In this document: in pieces, positions 31,261-38,978 of the stretch
How the letters are laid out: every line of letters starts with the position of its first letter
How positions within the stretch are numbered: the stretch's first letter is position 1
Assembly: GCA_031281275.1 (NCBI GenBank)
Contig: JAITFP010000059.1
Span: 1-43,419, forward strand
Direction: 5' to 3'
Origin: Candidatus Fibrimonadaceae bacterium
Lineage (GTDB): Bacteria > Fibrobacterota > Fibrobacteria > Fibrobacterales > Fibrobacteraceae
Length of the DNA stretch: 43,419 bases
Position numbers and translations under genes: made by a program
The notes under the pieces: generated by a model
Databases searched by the model: none
Seen by the model: only the letters and a program-made list of their open reading frames with translations
Told to the model about the DNA's origin: nothing

Positions 31261-32157
31261 AATCTTTTCCAACAAAGATAATCCTTCGTTTTCCATTTTA
31301 GAAAAAGCAAACCATTTCTTACCCAAATCCTTCAAACTTGCTCCCAAATGATAAATATCTTTGTTATCTATAATCAAAAATCTATCGTGGCTAAGGTTGA
31401 AAGCCTTTACTTCTATATTCGGGTACTGCTGATTGAATTTTGCCACATCTAAGTTTAATTGCTTTGATATGTTTTTTGTAAGTAAAGTAACTTTTACATT
31501 TTCGGATTTTTTACCTAACATTGTCAAAACAGATTCGTCTATGTAATTATCAATCAAAATTATGGAATTCTTTGCAGATTTAATGATTTTATTCGCTAAA
31601 ACATAAGCATCAAAAATTTGTCCGTCAAAAAATACTCCGCATTTTGGAACAGCTTCCTTGCTTTCTAAAGCGTTAAAAATTTTGTCTATCTTTTTATCGG
31701 TTTCAACTTGTTTTTGCTCTACGCTTTCTATTCGTTGAATTATGCCGTTGCTTTGAGCTATGAGTTTTCGCATTTTTACAAAAGCATCCATTATTTGTAC
31801 ACTTACTCTAACCGCTGTATCACTATGCAAAACGGCAGATAGCATAGCCACGCCAGATTCTGTAAATGCACTTGGTAGAATTGACGAATGTTTTAGCGTT
31901 TTGAACCGGTCACAATTTGTGACCAGTTCATTTGTTTCATTTTCACTTAATTGAAAACGAAATCTTACAGGAAATCTACTTTCATTTCTTTTTACCGCTT
32001 GATTAAGAGCTTTAACCGAAACTTGATACAATTCGGCTAAATCCCTATCTAGCATAACCTGCAAGCCCCGAATAGTAAAAATTCTGGATTCTATTTTGCC
32101 TGTGGTTAATGTTAGAGCGTTCATATTGAACACAATTTTGGCTTCTTTTTTGCCCAT
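31252..32157 (-). CDS. ORF6N-domain protein with PLD-like C-terminal domain, copy C
   Basis: 301 residues, same layout as the gene at 17441: MGKKE start, ORF6N at about 24-130, coiled coil, and PLD-like domain with HDRFLIID and GASLKDLGKK. Residues 1-43 and 137-301 are nearly the same in both (only a handful of substitutions in the last 165 residues), whereas 45-135 differ strongly: here VSVKALNQAVKRNESRFPVR and KHSSILPSAFTESGVAMLSA against VETRNVNQAVKRNIERFPPS and RKMPYVFTEQGVSMLSAV. The variable part is the recognition half of ORF6N. Leader and stop-codon context match copy A. The gene sits between sufS and the mini-FISUMP. Confidence 0.85.
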   Translation of the reverse strand: MGKKEAKIVFNMNALTLTTGKIESRIFTIRGLQVMLDRDLAELYQVSVKALNQAVKRNESRFPVRFRFQLSENETNELVTNCDRFKTLKHSSILPSAFTESGVAMLSAVLHSDTAVRVSVQIMDAFVKMRKLIAQSNGIIQRIESVEQKQVETDKKIDKIFNALESKEAVPKCGVFFDGQIFDAYVLANKIIKSAKNSIILIDNYIDESVLTMLGKKSENVKVTLLTKNISKQLNLDVAKFNQQYPNIEVKAFNLSHDRFLIIDNKDIYHLGASLKDLGKKWFAFSKMENEGLSLLEKIRA

Positions 32158-32243
32158 AATGAAATCTCCTAATTTTGAAGTCTTGCATTAGGGCGACTGG
32201 AATGTAGGTGAAGAATATTCCCTAATGGTGGAAATGTAGAAAA
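32158..32243 (-). promoter_or_regulatory. Shared cassette leader, copy C
   Basis: Minus strand: TTTTTCTACATT with TACATT at 32238-32233; CATTAGGG (32227-32220) and CCCTAATG (32193-32186) form the 8-bp inverted repeat; AATTAGGAGA lies before the ATG. The block between the arms matches copies A and B apart from single bases. Confidence 0.7.
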
Positions 32244-32293
32244 AATTTCTCAAAGCAACGCCGCTTGCCTTGAGGCTAGTAGCGGGTTACGCT

Positions 32294-32488
32294 TCAGTCT
32301 TGCACACAACGAACACTAAACAAAAGGTCGCTCTTATCGTTGTAGTTCAAATTTTCCGCCATCCAAGTTTGCTCGCCTATTTTCACAGTTTTGTAGGTCT
32401 TTTTGTCCCTTGAATCGGTGAAAGAACCTTTCTGTTGAGCGAAAGCGGCAACGCAAAGCAAGATTGGCATTGTTATTGTCTTTTTCAT
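32294..32488 (-). CDS. Mini-FISUMP protein (internally deleted domain)
   Basis: 64 residues: a short N-terminal signal-like segment (ITMPILLCVAAFAQ), then SFTDSRDKKTYKTVKIGEQT and WMAENLNYND, the opening of a FISUMP (Fib_succ_major) domain, joined at once to KSDLLFSVRCVQD, the closing strand. The roughly 150 residues between are absent. AAAGGAG precedes the ATG, so it may still be translated. It follows the large FISUMP gene by 124 bases on the same strand and probably arose by internal deletion of a full copy. It could be a pseudogene or a minimal secreted peptide. Confidence 0.7.
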   Translation of the reverse strand: MKKTITMPILLCVAAFAQQKGSFTDSRDKKTYKTVKIGEQTWMAENLNYNDKSDLLFSVRCVQD

Positions 32489-32612
32489 TTTTCTATCTCC
32501 TTTTTCCCTTTTGTTTTACCCCCGTCAAACCCCTTGGAACACGGTTTTGGCAAGGTATCACACCACCACGGTGCAAATTCTTTTTGGCTTTGCTAACGCA
32601 GCGTGCATAGTT

Positions 32613-35600
32613 TTAGTAACTGTAAGAGCGAGGAACTCCGCTTGCCCGTTTTTTCTCGCCTTTTTTTCTTTTATAGTTTTCTCTTTCCAAATCGTTATCT
32701 CTCTTATACGAAGTAGGTCGTGCTTGTCGCATATAATTTTCCGTTTTCGAATCTTTATCTCCCATTATGCAGCGAACACTGAGCAGTAGCGATTTGCTGT
32801 TGCTGTTCCATCCAGCAACAGTGCTATCGTGAAGCATAAATCGGTAGTAAGCACCATATGTATCGTTTTCCGTGGCACTCCACCAATAGCCGTTGTTGCC
32901 AAGGAAGATGAAATTGCTAGAATTGCCGCTTCCACCTGGCAAAGCCGTAAAGCCGTATGCATCTTCTCCGTTACCCGATTTTTCTTCATAGGAATTCCAG
33001 TTGCTTGTCGCTTTTAAATATTTGCCTGCTGTTTCGCTCTTGTATGGACTTTTCACACCGCTAGTGCCATCAGCAATGTGGTACAGAATATCCCACTCAT
33101 CATTGCTTGGCAAATACCAACCGCTTGGGCAGGCTTTTATGGCTGCTGCCCAATTATAAAGCCGTCCGTATTTTTCGCAGTTTTCTGGATTGTTGCTGTA
33201 GCATTTACCGCCTTCTATATTATAATTTAAATTCTGCGCCATCCAAGTTTGTTTGCCTATCGTAACTGTTTTATATGCTGTGCCGTCTCTGGAATCGGTA
33301 AATGACTTGGTAGAGGTTTTGGCACTTGCTTTTGCTTCGGCAGAGGCTTTGGTTGCTGCTGCTATTTCCTCGGCTGTAGCTTCGTAATCTTTTATGCAGC
33401 GGACACTAGCCAAGTCGGATTTATAGTGTTCTCCGCGCAATCCATTGCGGAAGACTTTCATGGCAATTATGTGCGCAAATCTTGATGCGTTGCTCTCTGT
33501 GGCACTCCACCAAGCTCCGAATTTGCCGATGTCTAAATCGATAGAGCCGATGCCTAAACTGGAGCCGATGGTCAAGCCGCCCGGCAGGGCGGAAAAGCCG
33601 AAATCGTCCGTGCCGTTGCCGTCTTCGTTCCATCCGTCCCTTGCTTTTAACTTTTTGCCATCAGTGTCGCCACCAACGGTCGTCATTAAAGTATTCCATT
33701 CATCCTTGTTCGGCAAATGCCAACCGCTAGGGCAAACTCCTTGCACATTGTCGTCATTCCCGAATTTCTTTCGGTTGTATTCTCTATTCAAGCCCATCGC
33801 CTCGCTCCAGTCGTAAAGGCGACCGTATTTTTCGCAATTCTCCGGCTTGCGAATTTGCTCCCTAGGTTTGTCTCCATGACACAATCCGAGGTTGCCATCG
33901 CCAATATAGTTCAAGTTCTCCGCCATCCAAGTTTGTGTGCCGATTTTAATTGTTTTATACGTCTTGTTATCGCGAGAATCGGTAAAACTACCCGAAGCTG
34001 CTGCTATTGCTCTTAGCCTCTCTTCTTCTATTTTTTCTTTCAATCTTTCGTATATATCAAAATCCCCGTTGTATTGTATGGGCAAGCCTCCAGTAATATT
34101 TTGTTTGCTTGCAACTAAATAATCATCATTTTTTAAATCATTGCCTAAATCGTACAAATGTGAAACAACAAAACTACCAGTTTTGTCTATAAAACCAGCT
34201 TTGCCTTCGGTATTAAATACCATAGCGTAATCGCCGTTAAATGGAAGGGCTCCACCACGAAATTGCGGATTTATTACTAACTGTCCTTCCTTGTTTATAT
34301 AACCCATTTTATCACCCATTAGCACTGGGGCAAGTTTATTTCCATTGAAACCCATTGCCAAATCAAATTGCGGATTTATTGTTATCTCGTTCTTTTTATT
34401 GACATAGCCCCATTTGTTGCCGATCTTAGCTGAAAACAAGCCATTGCCATTGTTTATTAATGACTCATATTGCGGGTTTATTACTATGTTTCCTTTTTTA
34501 TCAATGACACCCCATTTTTTGTCATTCAAAATAGTAGCCATTCCGTCTAGGAAAAAAACAATACTGTCATATTGCGCATTTATCGCAATTTCGCCATTTT
34601 TGTTTTTATAACCATATTTTTTGCTAATCTTATCTTGGAATAAATACATTCCATCTTTCATGATTGGAATTGCAAATTCGCTCGTTACATCTACTGTAGC
34701 CTCAGGATTCCCTTTTTTGTCTATAAACATCGTTAATTCCTGCCCCCGACTGTAAACAATTATTCCCGCTATGCCATCATTGAAAGGAAAAGCAGCAACT
34801 AGGGAATCTATTTGCAAAATCATTTTTCCTTTTTTGTCTATGAGCATTGGCGGTTGGTTTTCCATTTGAACCCAAGCCACGCCATCACTAAAATCTTGTG
34901 CTTTGCTATAAACCGGAGCTATCACAAGTTTACCATTTTTGTCAATGTAGCCATATTTTCCCTCTGTGCCACTAGTTTTCACCAATGCCAAGCCATCCCT
35001 GAATAAGTGCGCCTGCTCAAATTGAGGGTTGATTACAATTTTCCCTTTTTTGGGAATATCTATATACTGATATTCTCCATTAGCTCCTTTTACAGGAACT
35101 AATGAAAAATCCACATCTGGCTCTCCAATATTCTTGATTATACAAATAATTCCGATTAACAAAGCTAACGAGGTTAGCGATATAATGACTAGTTTACGTT
35201 TGCCTGCTGGCAAGTGCTTGAACTTGTCATTCAGTAAATGCAGATTTTTTAATACATCATTTTCTTCGGTGGCAGGTTCCTCAGTGTTGCCAAACCACTT
35301 TGCAAAAAGGGATATTAAGCATACGCCAATACCAGCTATGATTATTAAATATATGCCAAAGCCAACTGAAATGGCTTTAAGTGCCTGTTCTGCCGCTTGC
35401 TCAATAGAGCCTCCTAAGCCATCTAAAAGGCTCATAGCATCCTTGCCTAAAAAAGCTCCGGCTTTATTTCCAATTTCAGTCAAAAAAGATTTTTTTATTT
35501 CTTCAAAATTGGCTATCACCATTATGCCACCAATAGCATTAATCAATCCTGGGATAAACGCCGCATATTTAATGTTGCCGATTAATGGTTTTGCTCTATC

Positions 35601-35777
35601 CCCCAAAAGCGCAATTATCAACGGTATTGCAAAAATGATAGAAGGCAGCCAACACCTATCATCAGGTATCTGTTTGCCGCTAATAGATCCCAAAAGGGGA
35701 ACATTGACCCAAGGCATGAGTATAGCCAACATGCCAAGCCCACTGGCTACTATAAGTGCTATTTTTTGTTTGTTCAT
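32613..35777 (-). CDS. Membrane protein with WG repeats and two FISUMP domains
   Basis: 1054 residues. The first 220 hold about five membrane helices (ALIVASGLGMLAILMPW, LPSIIFAIPLIIALL, VGFGIYLIIIAGIGVCLISL, LVIISLTSLALLIGIICII). Residues 235-575 contain about eight WG (KWG) beta repeats with the pattern GYIDKNGKLVI-P-Y--A--F--G-A-V, for example KWGVIDKKGNIVINPQYESL. FISUMP domain 1 is at 596-797 (SFTDSRDNKTYK, TWMAENLNY, CPSGWHLPNKDEWNTL, ALPGG, WWSATE, SVRCI) and domain 2 at about 825-1005. The tail is basic and ends RSYSY. FISUMP is named from Fibrobacter succinogenes, where it recurs on surface proteins. AAGGAGA precedes the ATG. Likely surface or periplasm facing; ligand unknown. Confidence 0.88.
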   Translation of the reverse strand: MNKQKIALIVASGLGMLAILMPWVNVPLLGSISGKQIPDDRCWLPSIIFAIPLIIALLGDRAKPLIGNIKYAAFIPGLINAIGGIMVIANFEEIKKSFLTEIGNKAGAFLGKDAMSLLDGLGGSIEQAAEQALKAISVGFGIYLIIIAGIGVCLISLFAKWFGNTEEPATEENDVLKNLHLLNDKFKHLPAGKRKLVIISLTSLALLIGIICIIKNIGEPDVDFSLVPVKGANGEYQYIDIPKKGKIVINPQFEQAHLFRDGLALVKTSGTEGKYGYIDKNGKLVIAPVYSKAQDFSDGVAWVQMENQPPMLIDKKGKMILQIDSLVAAFPFNDGIAGIIVYSRGQELTMFIDKKGNPEATVDVTSEFAIPIMKDGMYLFQDKISKKYGYKNKNGEIAINAQYDSIVFFLDGMATILNDKKWGVIDKKGNIVINPQYESLINNGNGLFSAKIGNKWGYVNKKNEITINPQFDLAMGFNGNKLAPVLMGDKMGYINKEGQLVINPQFRGGALPFNGDYAMVFNTEGKAGFIDKTGSFVVSHLYDLGNDLKNDDYLVASKQNITGGLPIQYNGDFDIYERLKEKIEEERLRAIAAASGSFTDSRDNKTYKTIKIGTQTWMAENLNYIGDGNLGLCHGDKPREQIRKPENCEKYGRLYDWSEAMGLNREYNRKKFGNDDNVQGVCPSGWHLPNKDEWNTLMTTVGGDTDGKKLKARDGWNEDGNGTDDFGFSALPGGLTIGSSLGIGSIDLDIGKFGAWWSATESNASRFAHIIAMKVFRNGLRGEHYKSDLASVRCIKDYEATAEEIAAATKASAEAKASAKTSTKSFTDSRDGTAYKTVTIGKQTWMAQNLNYNIEGGKCYSNNPENCEKYGRLYNWAAAIKACPSGWYLPSNDEWDILYHIADGTSGVKSPYKSETAGKYLKATSNWNSYEEKSGNGEDAYGFTALPGGSGNSSNFIFLGNNGYWWSATENDTYGAYYRFMLHDSTVAGWNSNSKSLLLSVRCIMGDKDSKTENYMRQARPTSYKRDNDLERENYKRKKGEKKRASGVPRSYSY

Positions 35778-35910
35778 TGTGATTCTCCTTGTTTGTGGTG
35801 ATTTTTGAATAGCGAAAATTCTCTGCTTCTAGCGGAGACGATTCGCCAAGAGGTTCGAATAGTGTGGGTAGTTTGTACGCAAAATACGTTAAAACTTTTA
35901 GAGTATAAAT

Positions 35911-35933
35911 GGGGGGGGGGGGGGGGGTGGGGG
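35911..35933 (+). repeat. Long G homopolymer (G17-T-G5)
   Basis: Seventeen consecutive G, then T and five G. It is exceptional in such AT-rich DNA and lies 134 bases upstream of the WG/FISUMP start codon. Such tracts slip during replication and can fold as G-quadruplexes; read errors of two-colour sequencers also produce false poly-G. Confidence 0.7.
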
Positions 35934-35996
35934 TGCAGCGAAAGACAACGGATTTATTCGGCTTGCTTGGATAGCAGCTAGTGTGAAATTGCTAGT

Positions 35997-36050
35997 GGAA
36001 AAAGCATTCAATGGGCTTGCACTGCAAGCTCTATTAAGCATTGTTTTTCC
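35997..36050 (-). terminator. Hairpin downstream of fusA, with palindromic repeat copy 2
   Basis: Outer arms GGAAAAA (35997-36003) and TTTTTCC (36044-36050) enclose the palindrome GGGCTTGCACTGCAAGCTCT at 36013-36032, whose core resembles the repeat at 16322. On the minus strand the inner stem is followed after some bases by a T run, so it may end the fusA transcript; it could work in both directions. Confidence 0.5.
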
Positions 36051-36061
36051 GATAAAAGGCA

Positions 36062-38164
36062 TTACCTTCCAGCCGCTTTCGCCTTATCACCATACTTCTT
36101 AATCAACTCTTCCTGAATGCCGCGAGGCACAGGGGAGTATTTGGAGAATTCCATTGTGAATTCTGCCTTTCCTTGAGTCATTGAGCGCAAATCGGTTGCG
36201 TAGCCAAACATTTCGGAAAGGGGAACTTCTGCGATTATTGTGGTGTAGCTTTGCTGTTCGCTGGTTGCCTGAATTGTGCCGCGGCGTTGGGAAAGATTAC
36301 CCACCACGCTGCCTTGGAATTCGGTTGGGGTTTGAACCTCAACTTTCATAATTGGCTCAAGCACTTGGGCGCCAGCTTTTTGGAAAGCCTCGCGGAAAGC
36401 CATTCTAGCGCAAATTTGGAAAGCCATATCAGAAGAATCAACAGGGTGGTATTGGCCATCTTTAACTTCCATCTCTATGCCAACAACAGGGAAACCTATC
36501 AAAGAACCCGCTTCCATGCAGCTTTGAAAGCCTTTGTCGCAGCTGGGGATAAATTCTTTTGGAATGCGACCGCCCACAACGGAGCTTACAAAATTGTACA
36601 CCTTTTCCATATCGCCTTCTACAGGCATTGGGCGCATTTCGCCCATAATCTTTGCATACTGACCCGAACCACCTGTTTGCTTTTTGTGGGTGTAGTCAAA
36701 ACCAGCGGACTTTGTGATTGTTTCGCGGTAGGCAACTTGCGGTGCTCCGGTTTGAACTTCTACTTTGTATTCGCGTTTCATGCGTTCAACATAAACATCC
36801 AAATGCAATTCTCCCATGCCTTTGATAACGGTTTGCCCACTTTCTTTATCCACATAAACCTGGAACGTGGGGTCTTCTTTGGTGAAACGGTTGAGTGCTT
36901 TTGAAAGGTTTGCCAAGTCGTCTCTGTTTTTTGCCTCAATAACAAGTTCAATAACAGGGTTTGGAACGTGCATACTGGTCATGTTCATGTGGAGAGTGCC
37001 ATCTGTGAAGGTGGTGCCGGTTGTGCAATCTATGCCAAACAATGCAACAATATCGCCAGCTCCTGCTTCGGTAATATCTTCCATTTGGTCTGCGTGCATT
37101 CGAACCAAACGTCCTACATTTACCTTTTTGCCAGTACTCATGTTGGTAATGGATAAACCCTTTTTCAACATACCCTGATATATGCGAACATAAGTGAGCT
37201 GTCCGTAGCGGTCGTCTGTCAATTTGAAGGCATAGCAAACAAGGGGTTTATCGTCTTTGCTTTCCATTTCGGTTGGCTCTTCGTTTTTGTCTATGTTAAG
37301 GGCGATGTTTTTAACTTCTGTTGGATTTGGCAAATAATCGGTTACGCCATCCAAAAGTTTTTGAATACCCACGTTTTTATAGGCAGAACCCATGAATACC
37401 GGGGTGATTTTCAATTCTATTGTAGCTTTGCGTATGTTTTCTGTTCGCAGGTTTTCCGGAACATCTTTGCCTTCAAGGGCTAGTTCCATTATGTGGTCGT
37501 TGAAATCGGCAACGGATTCTATCATTTTTGTGCGGTATTCAGCCGCTTGTGCCTTTAAGTCTTCTGGGATTTCTATCTCTTTAATGTCTTGCCCATTTGC
37601 TCCCTCAAAAAGGAAACCTTTCATTTTAACTAAATCCACAACGCCTTTCAGTTTATCTTCCAAGCCTATTGGAATTTGCATAACGCAAGGCACGTGGTGC
37701 AGTTTTTCGCGGAGCTGGTCGGCAACGCGGAGTGGGTTTGCGCCGGCACGGTCGCATTTGTTCACAAAAGCTATGCGTGGAACATTGTAGCGGCGCATTT
37801 GCCTATCTACCGTTATGGACTGAGACTGAACTCCGGCAACGCCGCAGAGAACCAGGATTGCGCCGTCTAGCACTCTTAGCGAGCGTTCCACCTCAATTGT
37901 GAAATCCACGTGACCCGGAGTATCTATTATGTTTATGGTTATGTCTTTCCAAGTGGCATAAGTGGCTGCGCTTTGAATGGTGATGCCGCGTTCACGTTCC
38001 AATTCCATAGAATCCATTGTTGCGCCAACACCGTCTTTTCCGCGAACTTCGTGGATGGCGTGGATGCGTTTTGTGTAGAACAAAATGCGTTCAGTTAAAG
38101 TTGTTTTTCCGGAATCTATATGAGCGGAAATACCAATATTGCGATGCTTCTCTATATTTTTCAT
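36062..38164 (-). CDS. fusA: Elongation factor G
   Basis: GTPase driving translocation of the ribosome. 700 residues from the ATG at 38164, which is 9 bases after TATATT; the longer frame begins in the promoter region. G1 is [17 protein letters not shown]2 lies in [13 protein letters not shown]3 is DTPGHVDF, G4 is [10 protein letters not shown], and domains II-V follow ([18 protein letters not shown], the domain IV loop around [10 protein letters not shown], and [11 protein letters not shown]). [20 protein letters not shown] and [10 protein letters not shown] are typical of the spdEFG1/mitochondrial-EFG1-like subfamily (spirochaetes, planctomycetes, some Deltaproteobacteria). It stands alone, without the rpsL-rpsG-tufA neighbours of a str operon. 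Confidence 0.95.
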   Translation of the reverse strand: MKNIEKHRNIGISAHIDSGKTTLTERILFYTKRIHAIHEVRGKDGVGATMDSMELERERGITIQSAATYATWKDITINIIDTPGHVDFTIEVERSLRVLDGAILVLCGVAGVQSQSITVDRQMRRYNVPRIAFVNKCDRAGANPLRVADQLREKLHHVPCVMQIPIGLEDKLKGVVDLVKMKGFLFEGANGQDIKEIEIPEDLKAQAAEYRTKMIESVADFNDHIMELALEGKDVPENLRTENIRKATIELKITPVFMGSAYKNVGIQKLLDGVTDYLPNPTEVKNIALNIDKNEEPTEMESKDDKPLVCYAFKLTDDRYGQLTYVRIYQGMLKKGLSITNMSTGKKVNVGRLVRMHADQMEDITEAGAGDIVALFGIDCTTGTTFTDGTLHMNMTSMHVPNPVIELVIEAKNRDDLANLSKALNRFTKEDPTFQVYVDKESGQTVIKGMGELHLDVYVERMKREYKVEVQTGAPQVAYRETITKSAGFDYTHKKQTGGSGQYAKIMGEMRPMPVEGDMEKVYNFVSSVVGGRIPKEFIPSCDKGFQSCMEAGSLIGFPVVGIEMEVKDGQYHPVDSSDMAFQICARMAFREAFQKAGAQVLEPIMKVEVQTPTEFQGSVVGNLSQRRGTIQATSEQQSYTTIIAEVPLSEMFGYATDLRSMTQGKAEFTMEFSKYSPVPRGIQEELIKKYGDKAKAAGR

Positions 38165-38173
38165 AGGTCTATA

Positions 38174-38179
38174 AATATA
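38174..38179 (-). promoter_or_regulatory. -10 box of fusA
   Basis: GCTATATT on the minus strand; TATATT ends 9 bases before the ATG at 38164, supporting that start and implying a leader of only one to three bases. Confidence 0.55.
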
Positions 38180-38241
38180 GCAATTTTTCTGGTTTTTGTC
38201 AAATTTTATCGCCGAATTTGTGTTAAATTTCCACAAATACC

Positions 38242-38270
38242 TTGACAATTACAAAAAAAAATTCTATATT
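38242..38270 (+). promoter_or_regulatory. Promoter of the initiator tRNA gene
   Basis: TTGACA (38242-38247), 17 bases, TATATT (38265-38270): a near-perfect sigma-70-type promoter. The tRNA begins 14 bases further. This is the clearest promoter in the window and shows that the TATATT boxes elsewhere are likely genuine -10 elements. Confidence 0.85.
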
Positions 38271-38284
38271 TTACATAACTTTGC

Positions 38285-38357
<73 letters not shown>

Positions 38358-38379
38358 CTTTAACCTGAATTAAATTTTC

Positions 38380-38385
38380 TACATT
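38380..38385 (+). promoter_or_regulatory. -10-like box of the exonuclease gene
   Basis: TTTTCTACATT, with TACATT ending 6 bases before the ATG at 38392; another predicted leaderless start. Confidence 0.5.
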
Positions 38386-38391
38386 TAAAAT

Positions 38392-38970
38392 ATGCTACCA
38401 CAAAACTTTATTGCACTTGATTTAGAAACCACTGGTTTAGATGCCGAGAAGGACGAAATTATAAATATTGCCCTTGTTCGCTTTGAAAATGGCAGCATTG
38501 CCGCTAGCATTGATTTTTTGGTGAAACCGCAAAAAGAGGTTCCTGCCTTTGTTTATTATTTAACAGGCATTGCGCAAAACGAAATTAACGAGGCAAAGCC
38601 GTTCAAAGAAATAGCTCCGCAAATTTTGGAATTCATAGGCAACTCGCCTCTTGTTGCTCACAATGCCGCCTTTGATTCAAAAATTTTTATGCTTGCTCTT
38701 AACAGAAACGGGCTTAAAAACAAGGAATTTGTTTTTTGGGATTCCCTTGCCATAGCTCAAGCGGCTTGGACTTTTGATAGCCATAAGTTGGTGAATTTGA
38801 TAAAACAACTGAATATAGAGGTATCTGCCTCGCACCGTGCCTTGCCAGATGCAGAGGCTTGCGGAAAAGTTTTTTTGCTTGGACTGGAAGAGCTGGAAAA
38901 AAACAGCAACACAACTAAAGAAAATTTAAAGAAAATGGCTACGGGCACTGCCTACGAACCATTGTTTTAG
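38392..38970 (+). CDS. DEDDh 3'-5' exonuclease, DnaQ/DinG-N-terminal type
   Basis: 192 residues with all four acidic residues and the general base: IALDLETTGL (Asp, Glu), VAHNAAFDSKIF (Asp) and SHRALPDAEACG (His and Asp, DEDDh type). It matches both the DNA polymerase III epsilon family and the N-terminal nuclease domain of Firmicute DinG. The next gene is DinG-derived and starts 8 bases later, so the pair looks like a split DinG. The active site appears intact. The last 30 residues (LEELEKNSNTTKENLKKM) are a charged tail after the domain, perhaps a contact region. Confidence 0.85.
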   Translation: MLPQNFIALDLETTGLDAEKDEIINIALVRFENGSIAASIDFLVKPQKEVPAFVYYLTGIAQNEINEAKPFKEIAPQILEFIGNSPLVAHNAAFDSKIFMLALNRNGLKNKEFVFWDSLAIAQAAWTFDSHKLVNLIKQLNIEVSASHRALPDAEACGKVFLLGLEELEKNSNTTKENLKKMATGTAYEPLF

Positions 38971-38978
38971 GAGAATTT

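Larger units (their letters stand above)
35778..36061. other. Intergenic region between fusA and the WG/FISUMP gene
   Basis: No gene seen. It contains the ribosome binding site of the WG/FISUMP gene, a small imperfect hairpin (CTCTGCTTCTAGCGGAG, 35821-35837), the long G tract, and the palindrome downstream of fusA. Confidence 0.5.

Noticed and set aside
35134-35808. 224-codon plus-strand frame opposite the WG/FISUMP gene
   Set aside because: It is the complement of membrane-helix codons and crosses the start of the real gene; hydrophobicity is a side effect.
36251-36904. 217-codon plus-strand frame opposite fusA
   Set aside because: Shadow of a highly conserved gene; no start signal and unusual composition.
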